DNA from: Lachnospiraceae bacterium UBA4260
Lineage (GTDB): Bacteria; Bacillota; Clostridia; Lachnospirales; Lachnospiraceae
NCBI GenBank assembly: GCA_002395235.1
Contig: DGWK01000007.1
Span: forward strand, 1 to 64,000
DNA: 64,000 nucleotides
Direction: 5' to 3'
The stretch's first letter is position 1; each line of letters begins with the position of its first letter. Shown here piece after piece: positions 44,116-53,426 of the stretch. A program made the position numbers and the translations under genes. The notes below the pieces were generated by a model. It saw nothing but the letters and a program-made list of their open reading frames with translations, had not been told where the DNA came from and ran no database searches.

Positions 44116-45588
44116 ATGAAGCATTTAAAGAGCATAATAAGAAGTGCTGTTTTCCTTTCGATACTGGTCAGTTCGCTCCTTGCAATAAATCAGGTGCTGG
44201 TTCCGAAGTATTTTCTCAGGAACAACTCATGGCCGACCACAGCAACATATAAAACGTTTTATGATATGGAAAAAGACAGCATTGACGTTCTGTTTTTGGG
44301 CTCAAGTGTAGTTGTCAATGCGTTTATACCTCAGGAAATCTATAATGAATACGGAATCAGAAGCTATAATCTCGGAAGTGAGCAGCAAAGTATTTACCTG
44401 AGCTATTATTGGCTTAAGGAAGCGCTTCGGTTTCAAAAACCGAAAGCTGTGGTCCTGGACTTGAAGTATATGTGGAATATTCATCCGAATGATGTAATAA
44501 ACACAGTTGAACCCTTAGCAAGAAAATGTTTGGACCCTATGAAGTGGTCTTCGGTAAAATTCGAAGCAGTGCATAATTTGTGTCAGTTAAATGAGTCACA
44601 GTCAGAGCTCAGCTTTTATCTTACAAATCTCAGATTTCACTCAAGATGGTCAGAAATACAGGAATATGATTTTAATGATGAAATGGTTAAATCATATTCC
44701 CTTAAGGGATTTGGTCCCATGACAGCTAAAGGACCGGATTCATATACAACTTTTGAGCAGAAGGACAAGTCTGTTAAAACAGAATTCGCTCCGTTAATGC
44801 AAGACTATTTGGACCGGATCACAGAACTTTGCAAGGAAAATGATATCCGGCTCATTTTGATCGATATTCCGGGAAACTATATGAACGATGCTGTAAATAA
44901 TACGCATACCGATTACGCGGAGAGGAATGGTATTGAGTATTATAATATGTGCAGCACCCTGTATTACAATCAGATAGGCGCAAAACTGCCGGAAGAAAAT
45001 GCAGTTGGTCACAATAATATCTGGGGAGCAATTAAGACAAGCAGATTTATAGGTAAGATTCTGAGAGATGAATACGGCATAGGATCTGTATATGACGAAC
45101 AGTATGAAGCTTCACGGGAATACTACGAGCAAGTATTAAGCAGTTCAAATCTTGTCAGGATCACCGGCCAGGAAGAATACTTGAATGCACTGAAAAATCC
45201 CAATTATGCTGTGTTTATAACCGCGCAGGGGGACGCTGCCGCGGTTTATAAACGGGAAGAAGTGAAAAACGGACTGAGTGATCTCGGACTTGAATGTAAA
45301 TATACAGATGCTCCGGCTGATGCATATGCCGCTGTCGTAATAGGCGGAGAAGTGGCGGAAGAAGAGACTGCAGCGGAAAAACTGACATATGCGGGGGCAT
45401 TCAGGAACCGGCATTCCGTTTATTCTATAGTGAGTTGCGGAAAGCTTTCGTCTTCGACAGCTTCCATAATAATAGAGGGAGGACAGTATTGCAGAAAAGA
45501 AAACGGATTAAATATTGCCGTTTACGATTTAAACACCTTTAAGGTGATCGATAAAGTAACATTTCGAGGAGATAAACTGGTGAGATAA
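44116..45588 (+). CDS. SGNH/AlgJ-like protein, partner of the MBOAT acyltransferase
   Basis: A 490-residue protein with an N-terminal membrane anchor (about 9-27). DVLFLGSSVVVN carries the nucleophile Ser of an SGNH-type fold; SYNLGSEQQSIYLSYYWLKE and VVLDLKYMWN follow. This layout is that of DltD/AlgJ/PatB-type proteins, which complete O-acetyl transfer outside the membrane. A C-terminal ~130-residue part (about 360-490) is not recognised. Base composition is more AT-rich than in neighbouring genes. The start is either ATG 44116 or TTG 44107; the GGAGG at 44099-44103 fits neither perfectly. Confidence 0.75.
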   Translation: MKHLKSIIRSAVFLSILVSSLLAINQVLVPKYFLRNNSWPTTATYKTFYDMEKDSIDVLFLGSSVVVNAFIPQEIYNEYGIRSYNLGSEQQSIYLSYYWLKEALRFQKPKAVVLDLKYMWNIHPNDVINTVEPLARKCLDPMKWSSVKFEAVHNLCQLNESQSELSFYLTNLRFHSRWSEIQEYDFNDEMVKSYSLKGFGPMTAKGPDSYTTFEQKDKSVKTEFAPLMQDYLDRITELCKENDIRLILIDIPGNYMNDAVNNTHTDYAERNGIEYYNMCSTLYYNQIGAKLPEENAVGHNNIWGAIKTSRFIGKILRDEYGIGSVYDEQYEASREYYEQVLSSSNLVRITGQEEYLNALKNPNYAVFITAQGDAAAVYKREEVKNGLSDLGLECKYTDAPADAYAAVVIGGEVAEEETAAEKLTYAGAFRNRHSVYSIVSCGKLSSSTASIIIEGGQYCRKENGLNIAVYDLNTFKVIDKVTFRGDKLVR

Positions 45589-45616
45589 TACGTGCAATGG
45601 CCGGAAGGAGACCTGA

Positions 45617-46231
45617 CTATCGGTCCCGCTTTCTTTTGTCAACTTCGATCCACTCGTCCAGTGTCAGCGGCGTATAGTCCGAATACATGCAGAAGCAGTT
45701 GATCATCTGGCAGGGAAGGTTATACTCCACGCCGTCTCTTCGGCGCCGCACCTGCCGGGAGGCGAGAGCGCGGGCCTGATCTATAAGCTCTTCGTCCCAA
45801 GTATTGTGGACATGGCCGTAAAGCATATAAGTTTTCGGCGCCCCGCTGCTTCCTCGCAGATACTGGCCGTTGTAGCACAGGATCGGGTAGTGGCACAGAA
45901 CTACTTTCCGGTGATTGTCATTGAGTTCCGCATAGGGGCGGATCCATTTAAAACGCGCGGCGTTGTATTCCTTCCGGCGTCCGAACGGGTCGTGATTTCC
46001 CTCGATGAGATACAGGAATCCGTTGAGCTGTTCCAGAACATGGTTGGTCTCTTCGGCTCTTCCCAGCGAAAAATCGCCCAGGATGACCACTTCGTCGTTC
46101 CAGCGGACCTTTTTATTCCACTGCTCGATCATGTAATTATTCATTTCTTCGGCATTGGCAAAGCCCCTGCAGTCCATCTGGTAGTTGAGGCTTTCATGGA
46201 AGAAATGACAGTCAGCAATATAGTAACGCAA
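45617..46231 (-). CDS. Calcineurin-like metallophosphoesterase
   Basis: A 204-residue protein with all blocks of the family: DCHFFH (DXH), LGDFSLG (GD), IEGNHD (GNHD) and GHVHN (GHXH). It belongs to the small, phage/bacterial type and has no signal peptide. Substrate unknown (phosphodiester, nucleotide or phosphoprotein). It follows the beta-mannosidase gene on the same strand after a 49-base gap, so the two may be co-transcribed. Confidence 0.88.
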   Translation of the reverse strand: MRYYIADCHFFHESLNYQMDCRGFANAEEMNNYMIEQWNKKVRWNDEVVILGDFSLGRAEETNHVLEQLNGFLYLIEGNHDPFGRRKEYNAARFKWIRPYAELNDNHRKVVLCHYPILCYNGQYLRGSSGAPKTYMLYGHVHNTWDEELIDQARALASRQVRRRRDGVEYNLPCQMINCFCMYSDYTPLTLDEWIEVDKRKRDR

Positions 46232-46280
46232 TTCTTTGCTCCGTTTCCTGAACGCAATGCCTGCAATGCATGCCTTGCGT

Positions 46281-48920
46281 TCATTTTATGTCAAATACGC
46301 TTCGAACCCGTATCTGCCTTTCAAACGCGTCGCTTCGATCCGTAGAACCGCCTCTGCGCAGGATCTTCAGTGTCCTGGTCCCGGGCTCCATGTCGAAGAA
46401 ATTATCTTCCGGTATAAGGCCAACGACCCCGTAAATCTCAACGCCCTTGGCGTAGGCAGAAGCCGTGACGGTGACGGTTCCTGCCGCTTCGTCTACAGAA
46501 ATCTGCAGCTTCGGATCGGCGAAATGATAGTGCTTGGGAGGTACAAAGAGCACGGTTCCGCTCTGTCCGCCCTGCTTCAGGCAATAGAAGAGATGGTGCT
46601 CGTAGGGATCGATCCACGACAGGTCCAGTCTCTCGCAGCTGCAGCTGCTGAAGGGGGCCGCGCAGATCTCTTCGCTGCCCTCCGCGACGATCCTGCCGAG
46701 GGGATCGTGCACCTGCCAGACCACTTCGTCGCGCACGGTCTCCCAGGTCTCGTTGCTGACGTTCAGAACGGCGCTGAAGCCGCGGGCCACGGCGCTGGAA
46801 TCATCCGGCTCACTGATACAAGTCCGCCCCATGGAAGCCATGCTCTCCTCCGCGCAGCTTAAAAGAACCGGGGCAAAAAAGCGCTTAGCCGCATAGTGAA
46901 GCGCCTTGGGGCGATGGTAATAGTCCACGGAGGACCAGGAAGCCACCGGCCAGCAGTCGTTCAGCTGCCAGTAAACGGCGCCCATGCACCGGTCGTCTTG
47001 TCTGTTGCGCCGCAGATGCTCCACTCCGTATCGGATCGCGTCCGCCTGCAGAAGCTGAGACGCGTAAACCAGCAGTTCCAGACTGCCCGGATACAGGTAG
47101 TTCTGGGACAGGTACTGCAATATTTTGCCGCCCGCTCCGCCGTTCCTCTGGTGCATTTCCATGACGTAAGAGAAGACATTGCGGTCCTGCGGCAGCGTGA
47201 AGGACCGGATCGTGTCCATGCAGGGGAAGGACTGGAAGCCGAACTCGGACAAAAACCGGAAGAAATAGGAGCGGTAAGCCGTGAACGGCGCGTTTCCGTG
47301 CCAGACGTCCCAGTAGTGGACATCGCCGCGGTTCTCATCGCGCGGGTCGTCGAACTTTCCGCCGGAGGAAGGCGACGACGGCCAGTAAAAGGTGTCCGGG
47401 TCCTCCCGGCGCAGGATTTCCGGAATGATATATTCGTTCTGGATCAGGTAGTCCGCCCGCGTCTCGTCGGTGCCTTCATACTCCCCTTCGAGCGCAAACT
47501 GTTCCATCTCATTGTTGCCGCACCAGAGCCCGAGCGAGGCGTGGTGCCGGAGCCTTCGCACATTCTGCGCGATCTCCCGCGTGATGCTCTCCACATAAGA
47601 CGGCGTGATCTTGTAATTGGCGCAGGCAAACATCAGGTCCTGCCAGACCAGGAGCCCCTTCTCGTCACAAAGATCATAGAAATCGTCCTCCGGATAAAGG
47701 CCCCCGCCCCAGACGCGGATCACGTTGAAACCCGCGTCGGTGCACATCTGCAGCAGGTCTTCCGTCTTTTCGCGGCTCCTGTGTGCCAAAATATTGTCCT
47801 CGGGAATGTAATCCGCCCCCATGGCAAAGAAGGTCCGCCCGTTCACTTTCATGGCGAAGGTCTCGCCCCACTTGTCGGGCCTGCGCTGCACGGTGACGGA
47901 GCGGAGGCCGATTCGTCTGACGATTCGGTCGGCTGCCGGAGCGGAAGCGATTTTGCCCTCTGCCGTGTCGGAGGCGATCAGGCCATCTGCCGGATCAGCA
48001 AGATCTCCGGTTTCGAGATAAACCGCCTCCACCTGATAGAGCGGCTGTTCACCCAGCCCATTAGGCCACCACAGCTGAGGATTCGGTACAGAGAAGGGAA
48101 CGCCGTTTTGGAGCTGCATTTCTTCGCCGGACGGGGAGATCAGGCGGATCTTCAGACGGCCGTTTCGGTCATTAGAGATCTTTTCCGATCCTGCCGACTG
48201 CGGGTCCTCTTCCATGCTCACCGAGACGGTGAGCTTCACCTTCACGTCCCCGGAGCGGGCCGTTTTCCATCCGTCGTCCGCTTCGTTAATAAGAAGCCCA
48301 TCGGGTGTGCGCAGCTCCTGATGAATTCTTACATCCGCTATGCGCGCCTCATTCCATCCGAGCAGCGATACATCCCGCCAGATTCCCTGGTCGGGCAGCC
48401 TTGGACCCCAGTCCCAGCCGAACATAAAGTGCGCCTTTCGCAGGTGAGGAAAACCCCGCATGCTCTCATAGGAGCCGCCCAGATGGTGCTGCGCGTCTTT
48501 TTCCCTTATATATTTTGTCGGAGAAGAGAGATGAACGCGGAGCAGGTTATCATGAAGGCGCAGGATCCCGGCGACCTCGTACTCCCAGGTGCAGTGCATA
48601 TTGTCCGCGTGCCCCAGCAGCACGTCGTTCAGATAGATGTCGGCGACGGTGTCGATCCCGTCAAACCTAAGGACCTGACGGCGGCTCTCCGTGATGCTCT
48701 CCGGCGCGTCAAACGCCTTTGTAAAGACATAGTCCCGCTCCATGAGCGGCAGTGCCTTAAGTTCATTGTCTCTGTAGTACGGGTCTTCCATAAGACCTGC
48801 ATCCTGCAGAAAAGAGTAGACGGAGCCGGGGATCGCGCCCGGGATCTCCTCACAGGGCATTCCTTCCCATGACAGTTTCCAAAGTCCGTTCAAAGATTCT
48901 TTTATCATATGATTTTCCAT
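46281..48920 (-). CDS. Glycoside hydrolase family 2 beta-mannosidase
   Basis: An 879-residue enzyme without signal peptide, so probably intracellular. The order is the GH2 sugar-binding domain (LNGLWKLSW, FDGIDTVADIYLND), Ig-like domain, TIM barrel and C-terminal beta domains. The acid/base is Glu471 in WCGNNEME and the nucleophile Glu559 in SEFGFQSFP; IRVWGGGLYPEDDFYDLCDE is typical of beta-mannosidases. It removes terminal beta-mannose from manno-oligosaccharides taken up by the cell. No sugar transporter or regulator is adjacent. Confidence 0.92.
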   Translation of the reverse strand: MENHMIKESLNGLWKLSWEGMPCEEIPGAIPGSVYSFLQDAGLMEDPYYRDNELKALPLMERDYVFTKAFDAPESITESRRQVLRFDGIDTVADIYLNDVLLGHADNMHCTWEYEVAGILRLHDNLLRVHLSSPTKYIREKDAQHHLGGSYESMRGFPHLRKAHFMFGWDWGPRLPDQGIWRDVSLLGWNEARIADVRIHQELRTPDGLLINEADDGWKTARSGDVKVKLTVSVSMEEDPQSAGSEKISNDRNGRLKIRLISPSGEEMQLQNGVPFSVPNPQLWWPNGLGEQPLYQVEAVYLETGDLADPADGLIASDTAEGKIASAPAADRIVRRIGLRSVTVQRRPDKWGETFAMKVNGRTFFAMGADYIPEDNILAHRSREKTEDLLQMCTDAGFNVIRVWGGGLYPEDDFYDLCDEKGLLVWQDLMFACANYKITPSYVESITREIAQNVRRLRHHASLGLWCGNNEMEQFALEGEYEGTDETRADYLIQNEYIIPEILRREDPDTFYWPSSPSSGGKFDDPRDENRGDVHYWDVWHGNAPFTAYRSYFFRFLSEFGFQSFPCMDTIRSFTLPQDRNVFSYVMEMHQRNGGAGGKILQYLSQNYLYPGSLELLVYASQLLQADAIRYGVEHLRRNRQDDRCMGAVYWQLNDCWPVASWSSVDYYHRPKALHYAAKRFFAPVLLSCAEESMASMGRTCISEPDDSSAVARGFSAVLNVSNETWETVRDEVVWQVHDPLGRIVAEGSEEICAAPFSSCSCERLDLSWIDPYEHHLFYCLKQGGQSGTVLFVPPKHYHFADPKLQISVDEAAGTVTVTASAYAKGVEIYGVVGLIPEDNFFDMEPGTRTLKILRRGGSTDRSDAFERQIRVRSVFDIK

Positions 48921-48935
48921 TTCATTCTATGCCTG

Positions 48936-48960
48936 CCCGGCTTGCTTTTCGAGCCTTGAA
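48936..48960 (+). repeat. Partial copy of the short dispersed repeat
   Basis: CCCGGCTTGCTTTTCGAGCC followed by TTGAA matches the 3' half of the 57 kb copy (CGGCTCGCACTGCGAGCCTTGAA) with a changed loop. It is located between the beta-mannosidase start and the csoR promoter. Confidence 0.4.
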
Positions 48961-49085
48961 TTACATACATTGTAGCAAAAGTATAGCATGCCTGGGCAAG
49001 GATTCTCGGTGGTTCTATTTTTTGAGAAGCTTACAGAGGCAGTTGGATTATTGCGGCACTTTTCAAAGGATAGACTAACTCCCTA

Positions 49086-49114
49086 TTGCAATATACCCTA
49101 TGGGGGTATATAAT
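49086..49114 (+). promoter_or_regulatory. csoR promoter with a CsoR-type operator in the spacer
   Basis: TTGCAA (49086-49091), a 17-base spacer and TATAAT (49109-49114). The spacer contains ATACCCTATGGGGGTAT (49093-49109), the GC-rich palindrome expected of Firmicute CsoR operators. Repressor binding here would block both promoter boxes, and copper would relieve it. Transcription would cover csoR and copA. Confidence 0.8.
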
Positions 49115-49174
49115 GAGCACGAACAATCGAAACAGGATCATGTTCGAAGCAGAAGGACGTAAGGAGACACAAGA

Positions 49175-49549
49175 ATGCAGATTGAAAGGTCCGGCGCCCA
49201 GGCAGCGCCCGAAATAAAGAGCAGTAAATCCGGCGCCGATGAGGCGCAGGCCACAAAGATACCTGCCTGCTGCCGCACCAAGGTCCGCTCCGAGAAGGAG
49301 CAGAAGGACCTGATCAACCGCCTCAACAGGATCGAGGGGCAGGTGCGCGGAATCCGCCGCATGCTGGAGGAGGACGCCTACTGCATCGATATCATCAACC
49401 AGGTGGCGGCCGCCAACGCGGCACTCAACAGCTTTACAAAGGTACTGCTCGCCAATCATATCCACACCTGCGTGACGGAGGATGTGCAGGCGGGGAACAG
49501 CGAAAAAGTGGACGAGCTGGTGAAGACGCTGCAGAAGCTGATGAAATAA
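49175..49549 (+). CDS. csoR: CsoR-family copper-sensing repressor
   Basis: A 124-residue all-helical DUF156 protein with a ~30-residue N-terminal extension. The copper ligands of CsoR are present with exact spacing: Cys70, His95 and Cys99 (DAYC, ANHIHTC); RLNRIEGQVRGI is the DNA-binding signature. Two further Cys (CC at 32-33) lie in the extension. It represses from the operator at 49093-49109 and releases DNA on Cu(I) binding. The start ATG follows AAGGAGACACAAGA. The copA gene follows 74 bases downstream. Confidence 0.93.
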   Translation: MQIERSGAQAAPEIKSSKSGADEAQATKIPACCRTKVRSEKEQKDLINRLNRIEGQVRGIRRMLEEDAYCIDIINQVAAANAALNSFTKVLLANHIHTCVTEDVQAGNSEKVDELVKTLQKLMK

Positions 49550-49623
49550 CAAAGGATGAGCGCGCATGAGGGCGCCCATCTTCAGAAGCAATGCCTCCGG
49601 CATGGCTTCGGGAAGGAACAATT

Positions 49624-52293
49624 ATGGATCAATATACAGTAACGGGAATGAGCTGCGCGGCCTGTCAGGCGCGCGTGGAAAAGGCAGTATCAAAGGTGCC
49701 GGGCGTGGAGTCCTGCAACGTAAGTCTTCTGACCAACACACTGGGTGTGGAGGGAACGGCGTCTCCGTCGGAGATCATGAAGGCGGTGGAGGATGCCGGC
49801 TACGGCGCATCGCCCAAGGACGCCGGCCAGGGATCCGGCGCGGGAAGAAGAGCCGGGAGCCTGACCGCGAAACTGGCAGCGGAGGAAGAAGCCCTGAAAG
49901 ACCACGAGACGCCGGTCCTCAAAAAGAGGCTGATCGCCTCACTGGGATTCCTTCTGGTGCTCATGTATTTCTCCATGGGACACATGATGTTCGGGTGGCC
50001 TTTGCCCGCCTTTTTCGACGGCAATCATGTGGCCATGGGAATCGTGCAGATGCTGCTGGCGGGCATCGTCATGGTGATCAACCAGAAATTCTTTATCAGC
50101 GGGTTTAAGAGCCTGTTTCACGGCGCGCCCAACATGGACACCCTGATCGCCATGGGCTCGGGAGCGGCTTTCGTCTATTCGACCATTATGCTGCTGGCCA
50201 TGACCCGGGCGCAGGTGGACGGCAGCAGCGAAGCTGTCATGAAATACATGATGGAGTTCTATTTTGAATCCGCTGCCATGATCCTGACGCTGATCACGGT
50301 CGGCAAGATGCTGGAGGCCAGGTCCAAGGGAAAGACGACGGGCGCCCTCAAATCCCTCATGAAACTGGCGCCCAAGACGGCCAACGTAGAGAGGAACGGC
50401 GTCGAAGAGACGATCGACATCGACCTCGTGCAGAAGGGCGATATTTTTGTAGTCAGGCCCGGGGAGACCATCCCCGTAGACGGTATTGTACTGGAAGGCA
50501 CGAGCGCGGTGAACGAGGCGGCGCTGACCGGTGAGTCCATCCCGGTGGACAAGGAGCCCGGATCACAGGTCTCCTCCGCGACGCTCAACCAGTCCGGCTT
50601 CCTGCGCTGCCGGGCGACCCGCGTCGGGGAAGACACGAGCCTGTCTCAGGTCATTCAGATGGTGAGCGACGCGGCGGCCACCAAGGCCCCCATTGCCAAA
50701 ATAGCGGACACCATCTCCGGTGTCTTTGTGCCCGCAGTCATCGCGATCGCGATCGCCGTGACTCTGATCTGGCTCTTCATCGTCAAGGCGCCGGTGGGAA
50801 CCGCGCTGGCCAGAGGCATTTCCGTGCTCGTCGTGAGCTGCCCCTGCGCGCTGGGTCTGGCCACGCCCGTGGCTATCATGGTCGGAAACGGCATGGGCGC
50901 CAAGCACGGAATCCTCTTTAAGACGGCGGAAGCCCTGCAGGAGACAGGAAATGTGCAGATCGTGGCGCTGGACAAGACCGGTACGATCACCAGCGGACAG
51001 CCGGTGGTGACGGAAGTGATCCCCATGGAAGGAGTCTTAGAGGAGGAGTTGCTGTATCTGGCAGGGTCTCTGGAGGCGCAGAGCGAGCACCCGCTGGCAA
51101 AAGCGATCGTGGACTACACAAACGGAGAGAAGGCGGAGGAGATCAAAAGCTTCGCGGGCGGTGTGAAGTCGGCGGACATACAGGATTTCAGAGCCCTGCC
51201 CGGAAACGGCCTCTCGGCCGTGATCGACGGAAAGTGGATCGTTGGCGGAAGCCAGAAGTTCATACTCACCAAGCTGACCGCGCAGCGCGGCCGGTCCGGC
51301 GACATGGTCGGATGGCTGAAATACCTGGCGGAGGTCACCGACAGGCTGGCGCAGGAAGGGAAGACGCCTCTCTATTTTGCCAGGGAAGGGTCCCTTCTGG
51401 GAATCATCGCCGTGGCGGATCCCATCAAGGAGGACAGCGCGCAGGCGGTGAAGGAACTGCAGAATATGGGCATCCACGTGGTCATGCTCACCGGGGACAA
51501 CGAGAAGACCGCCGAGGCGATCGGAAAGCTGGCCGGCGTCAGCGAAGTGGTCGCGGGCGTGCTGCCTGACGGCAAGGAAGAAGTCATAAGGCGCCTGCAG
51601 GAGAAGGGCAGGACCGCCATGGTGGGAGACGGCATCAACGACGCGCCGGCCCTCACGAGAGCGGATATCGGCATCGCGATCGGTGCCGGAACGGACGTCG
51701 CCATCGACGCGGCGGACGTGGTGCTGATGAACAGCCGGCTGACCGACGTGAGCGCGGCGGTAAGGCTGAGCCGGAAGACCTACAAGACCATTTTGTGGGG
51801 CCTCTTCTGGGCGCTGATCTACAATTCAATACTGATCCCCGTCGCGGCGGGCGCGCTGAGCCCCCTCGGGATCACCATGGACCCCATGCTGGGAGCCCTG
51901 GCTATGAGCCTGTCCAGCTTCTGCGTGGTCACCAACGCGCTGCGCCTGAACGGATTTGACATGCGCAGCAGTGCAAAGGATGAAAAGCTGAAGAACCCGG
52001 TGCAGACAGATGCAGACGGAAAGCTTTTATCGGAATATAACGAGGAGAGGAAAGCTGCGGAGCGCAGCAGAAAGGAAAAAGCCATGACAAAGACAATGAA
52101 AATCGAAGGAATGATGTGCGAGCACTGTGAGGCGACCGTGAAGAAGGTCCTCGAGAAGATCGACGGCGTCGCTTCCGCAGATGTAAGCCACAAGGAAGGC
52201 ACAGCTGTCGTCACCCTGAACGCGGATGTGGCGGACGAGAAGCTCAAGGAAGCGGTTGAGGACAGAGATTACAAAGTCATCTCCATCGCGTGA
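49624..52293 (+). CDS. copA: Copper-exporting P1B-type ATPase with N- and C-terminal HMA domains
   Basis: An 889-residue ATPase. The N-terminal metal-binding domain has MSCAACQ; TGES is the actuator motif; the membrane Cu(I) site is Cys406-Pro-Cys408; the phosphorylated residue is Asp450 (DKTGT); GDGIND follows. It pumps Cu(I) out of the cytoplasm. Unusually, a second HMA domain with MMCEHC is fused to the C-terminus (about 821-889) after a charged linker; it looks like CopZ and has its own ribosome-site-like sequence. Start ATG 49624 follows GGAAGGAACAATT. Controlled by CsoR just upstream. Confidence 0.95.
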   Translation: MDQYTVTGMSCAACQARVEKAVSKVPGVESCNVSLLTNTLGVEGTASPSEIMKAVEDAGYGASPKDAGQGSGAGRRAGSLTAKLAAEEEALKDHETPVLKKRLIASLGFLLVLMYFSMGHMMFGWPLPAFFDGNHVAMGIVQMLLAGIVMVINQKFFISGFKSLFHGAPNMDTLIAMGSGAAFVYSTIMLLAMTRAQVDGSSEAVMKYMMEFYFESAAMILTLITVGKMLEARSKGKTTGALKSLMKLAPKTANVERNGVEETIDIDLVQKGDIFVVRPGETIPVDGIVLEGTSAVNEAALTGESIPVDKEPGSQVSSATLNQSGFLRCRATRVGEDTSLSQVIQMVSDAAATKAPIAKIADTISGVFVPAVIAIAIAVTLIWLFIVKAPVGTALARGISVLVVSCPCALGLATPVAIMVGNGMGAKHGILFKTAEALQETGNVQIVALDKTGTITSGQPVVTEVIPMEGVLEEELLYLAGSLEAQSEHPLAKAIVDYTNGEKAEEIKSFAGGVKSADIQDFRALPGNGLSAVIDGKWIVGGSQKFILTKLTAQRGRSGDMVGWLKYLAEVTDRLAQEGKTPLYFAREGSLLGIIAVADPIKEDSAQAVKELQNMGIHVVMLTGDNEKTAEAIGKLAGVSEVVAGVLPDGKEEVIRRLQEKGRTAMVGDGINDAPALTRADIGIAIGAGTDVAIDAADVVLMNSRLTDVSAAVRLSRKTYKTILWGLFWALIYNSILIPVAAGALSPLGITMDPMLGALAMSLSSFCVVTNALRLNGFDMRSSAKDEKLKNPVQTDADGKLLSEYNEERKAAERSRKEKAMTKTMKIEGMMCEHCEATVKKVLEKIDGVASADVSHKEGTAVVTLNADVADEKLKEAVEDRDYKVISIA
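52084..52293 (+). other. Possible internal start giving a CopZ-like chaperone
   Basis: Within copA, ATG 52084 is preceded by AAAGGA seven bases upstream and opens a 69-residue complete HMA domain (MTKTMKIEGMMCEHC...), the size of free CopZ. The same sequence is read through as the C-terminus of CopA. Whether the internal start is used cannot be told from the sequence. Confidence 0.4.
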
Positions 52294-52301
52294 GTGACCT
52301 A

Positions 52302-52337
52302 TTCCTGTGAGAGTTCCTGTAAGTGTTCCTGTGAGGG
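52302..52337 (+). repeat. Three tandem 12-base repeats
   Basis: TTCCTGTGAGAG, TTCCTGTAAGTG and TTCCTGTGAGGG follow each other just after the copA stop. No function is apparent; a replication-slippage product is likely. Confidence 0.75.
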
Positions 52338-52388
52338 AGCGCTGAGCGGGCGGCCTGTGAAACGGGCTGCATGAAAGAAACTATGAAT

Positions 52389-52434
52389 AAATCCCTGTGG
52401 GTCCTGATGTATGTCGGAGCCCGCAGGGATTTTT
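52389..52434. terminator. Terminator between copA and aroE
   Basis: AAATCCCTGTGGG and CCCGCAGGGATTT form the stem around a ~16-base loop, followed by a T-run on both strands. It serves copA and the convergent aroE gene. Confidence 0.85.
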
Positions 52435-52471
52435 TATACGTTTCTTAATACGTTTTTATGCAGCTGCAGAC

Positions 52472-53344
52472 TCAGTCCGCGAAGTACCTGGCCTTCACCT
52501 CTTCCACCGGCATGTCGTGACCGGTGAACAGCTTGAAGGCGGCGACGCCCTGCCAGAGCAGCATGTCTTTGCCGCCGAAAGTGAGGCACCCGGCATCTTT
52601 TGCCAGCTTGAGGAGCCTTGTCTCCACCGGGTCATAGACCGCGTCCGTGACAATGAGGCCGGGGCGCAGAACGGAAGGGTCCGCGATGACCATCCGGTCT
52701 TCAAGGGGCTTCATGCCCAGATTGGTGCCGTTTGCCAAAATATCGCTGCCTGCGATCTCTTCGGCCAGCAGCGCCTGATCCTCGAGGTCACAGACTTCCA
52801 CGCGGCAGTCCGGCCGGACCTCTTTGATCTTTCGGGCCGTCTCCAGCGCTCTGTTCCAGGAGCCGGATCTTCGATTAAAGATGGAAACGGCCTTTGCGCC
52901 GTCCAGAGCGCACTGGACCGCGATCGCGGTTCCCGCACCGCCTGCGCCGCAGACGGTTATTTTTTGGCCCGCGATCTCTGCGCCCTTCGCGCGGAGCATA
53001 TTGACGTAGCCTTCGCCGTCCGTGATGTGGCCGGTGAGCACACCGCCGTCGTTGATGATCGTGTTGCAGGCCCCTATGATCTGAGCTGCCTCCGAATGCC
53101 TGTCGGCGTGTTCAAAAGCGGCGATCTTGCAGGGCATCGTGACGTTGAAGCCGCGGATGCCGAGGGCGCGCATCGCGTCGAAAGCGGCGGGTACGCCGTC
53201 TTTCTTGACAGTATAGGCGACATATACGTAATTCAGGCCCAGGAGCTCGCAGGCATAATTGTGCATCTGCGGCGAGAGGGAGTGACCTACCGGGTCACCG
53301 ATCAGAGCGAGGACAGCAGTTTTTCCGTTGATTGTACGTCCCAT
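52472..53344 (-). CDS. aroE: Shikimate dehydrogenase
   Basis: A 290-residue protein. GDPVGHSLSPQMHN is the shikimate-binding motif; NVTMPCK carries the catalytic Lys (usually NVTxPHK or NVTxPFK, so the His/Phe is Cys here); GAGGAGTAIAVQCA binds NADP+ and NRR follows. It reduces 3-dehydroshikimate to shikimate. The start ATG 53344 has AAGGAGG upstream; the frame extends to 53413 but without a ribosome site. It is divergent from the zur operon. Confidence 0.92.
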   Translation of the reverse strand: MGRTINGKTAVLALIGDPVGHSLSPQMHNYACELLGLNYVYVAYTVKKDGVPAAFDAMRALGIRGFNVTMPCKIAAFEHADRHSEAAQIIGACNTIINDGGVLTGHITDGEGYVNMLRAKGAEIAGQKITVCGAGGAGTAIAVQCALDGAKAVSIFNRRSGSWNRALETARKIKEVRPDCRVEVCDLEDQALLAEEIAGSDILANGTNLGMKPLEDRMVIADPSVLRPGLIVTDAVYDPVETRLLKLAKDAGCLTFGGKDMLLWQGVAAFKLFTGHDMPVEEVKARYFAD

Positions 53345-53426
53345 GGGGAACCTCCTTCTAATCCGTTTTGCGAAAGACAGTTTCATGTTATTGCGTTTAA
53401 AAATTAATGGCAAGAAGAAAATGCTA

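Noticed and set aside
46896..48872. A 658-codon open frame on the plus strand
   Set aside because: Antisense shadow of the beta-mannosidase gene; no ribosome site or conserved motif.
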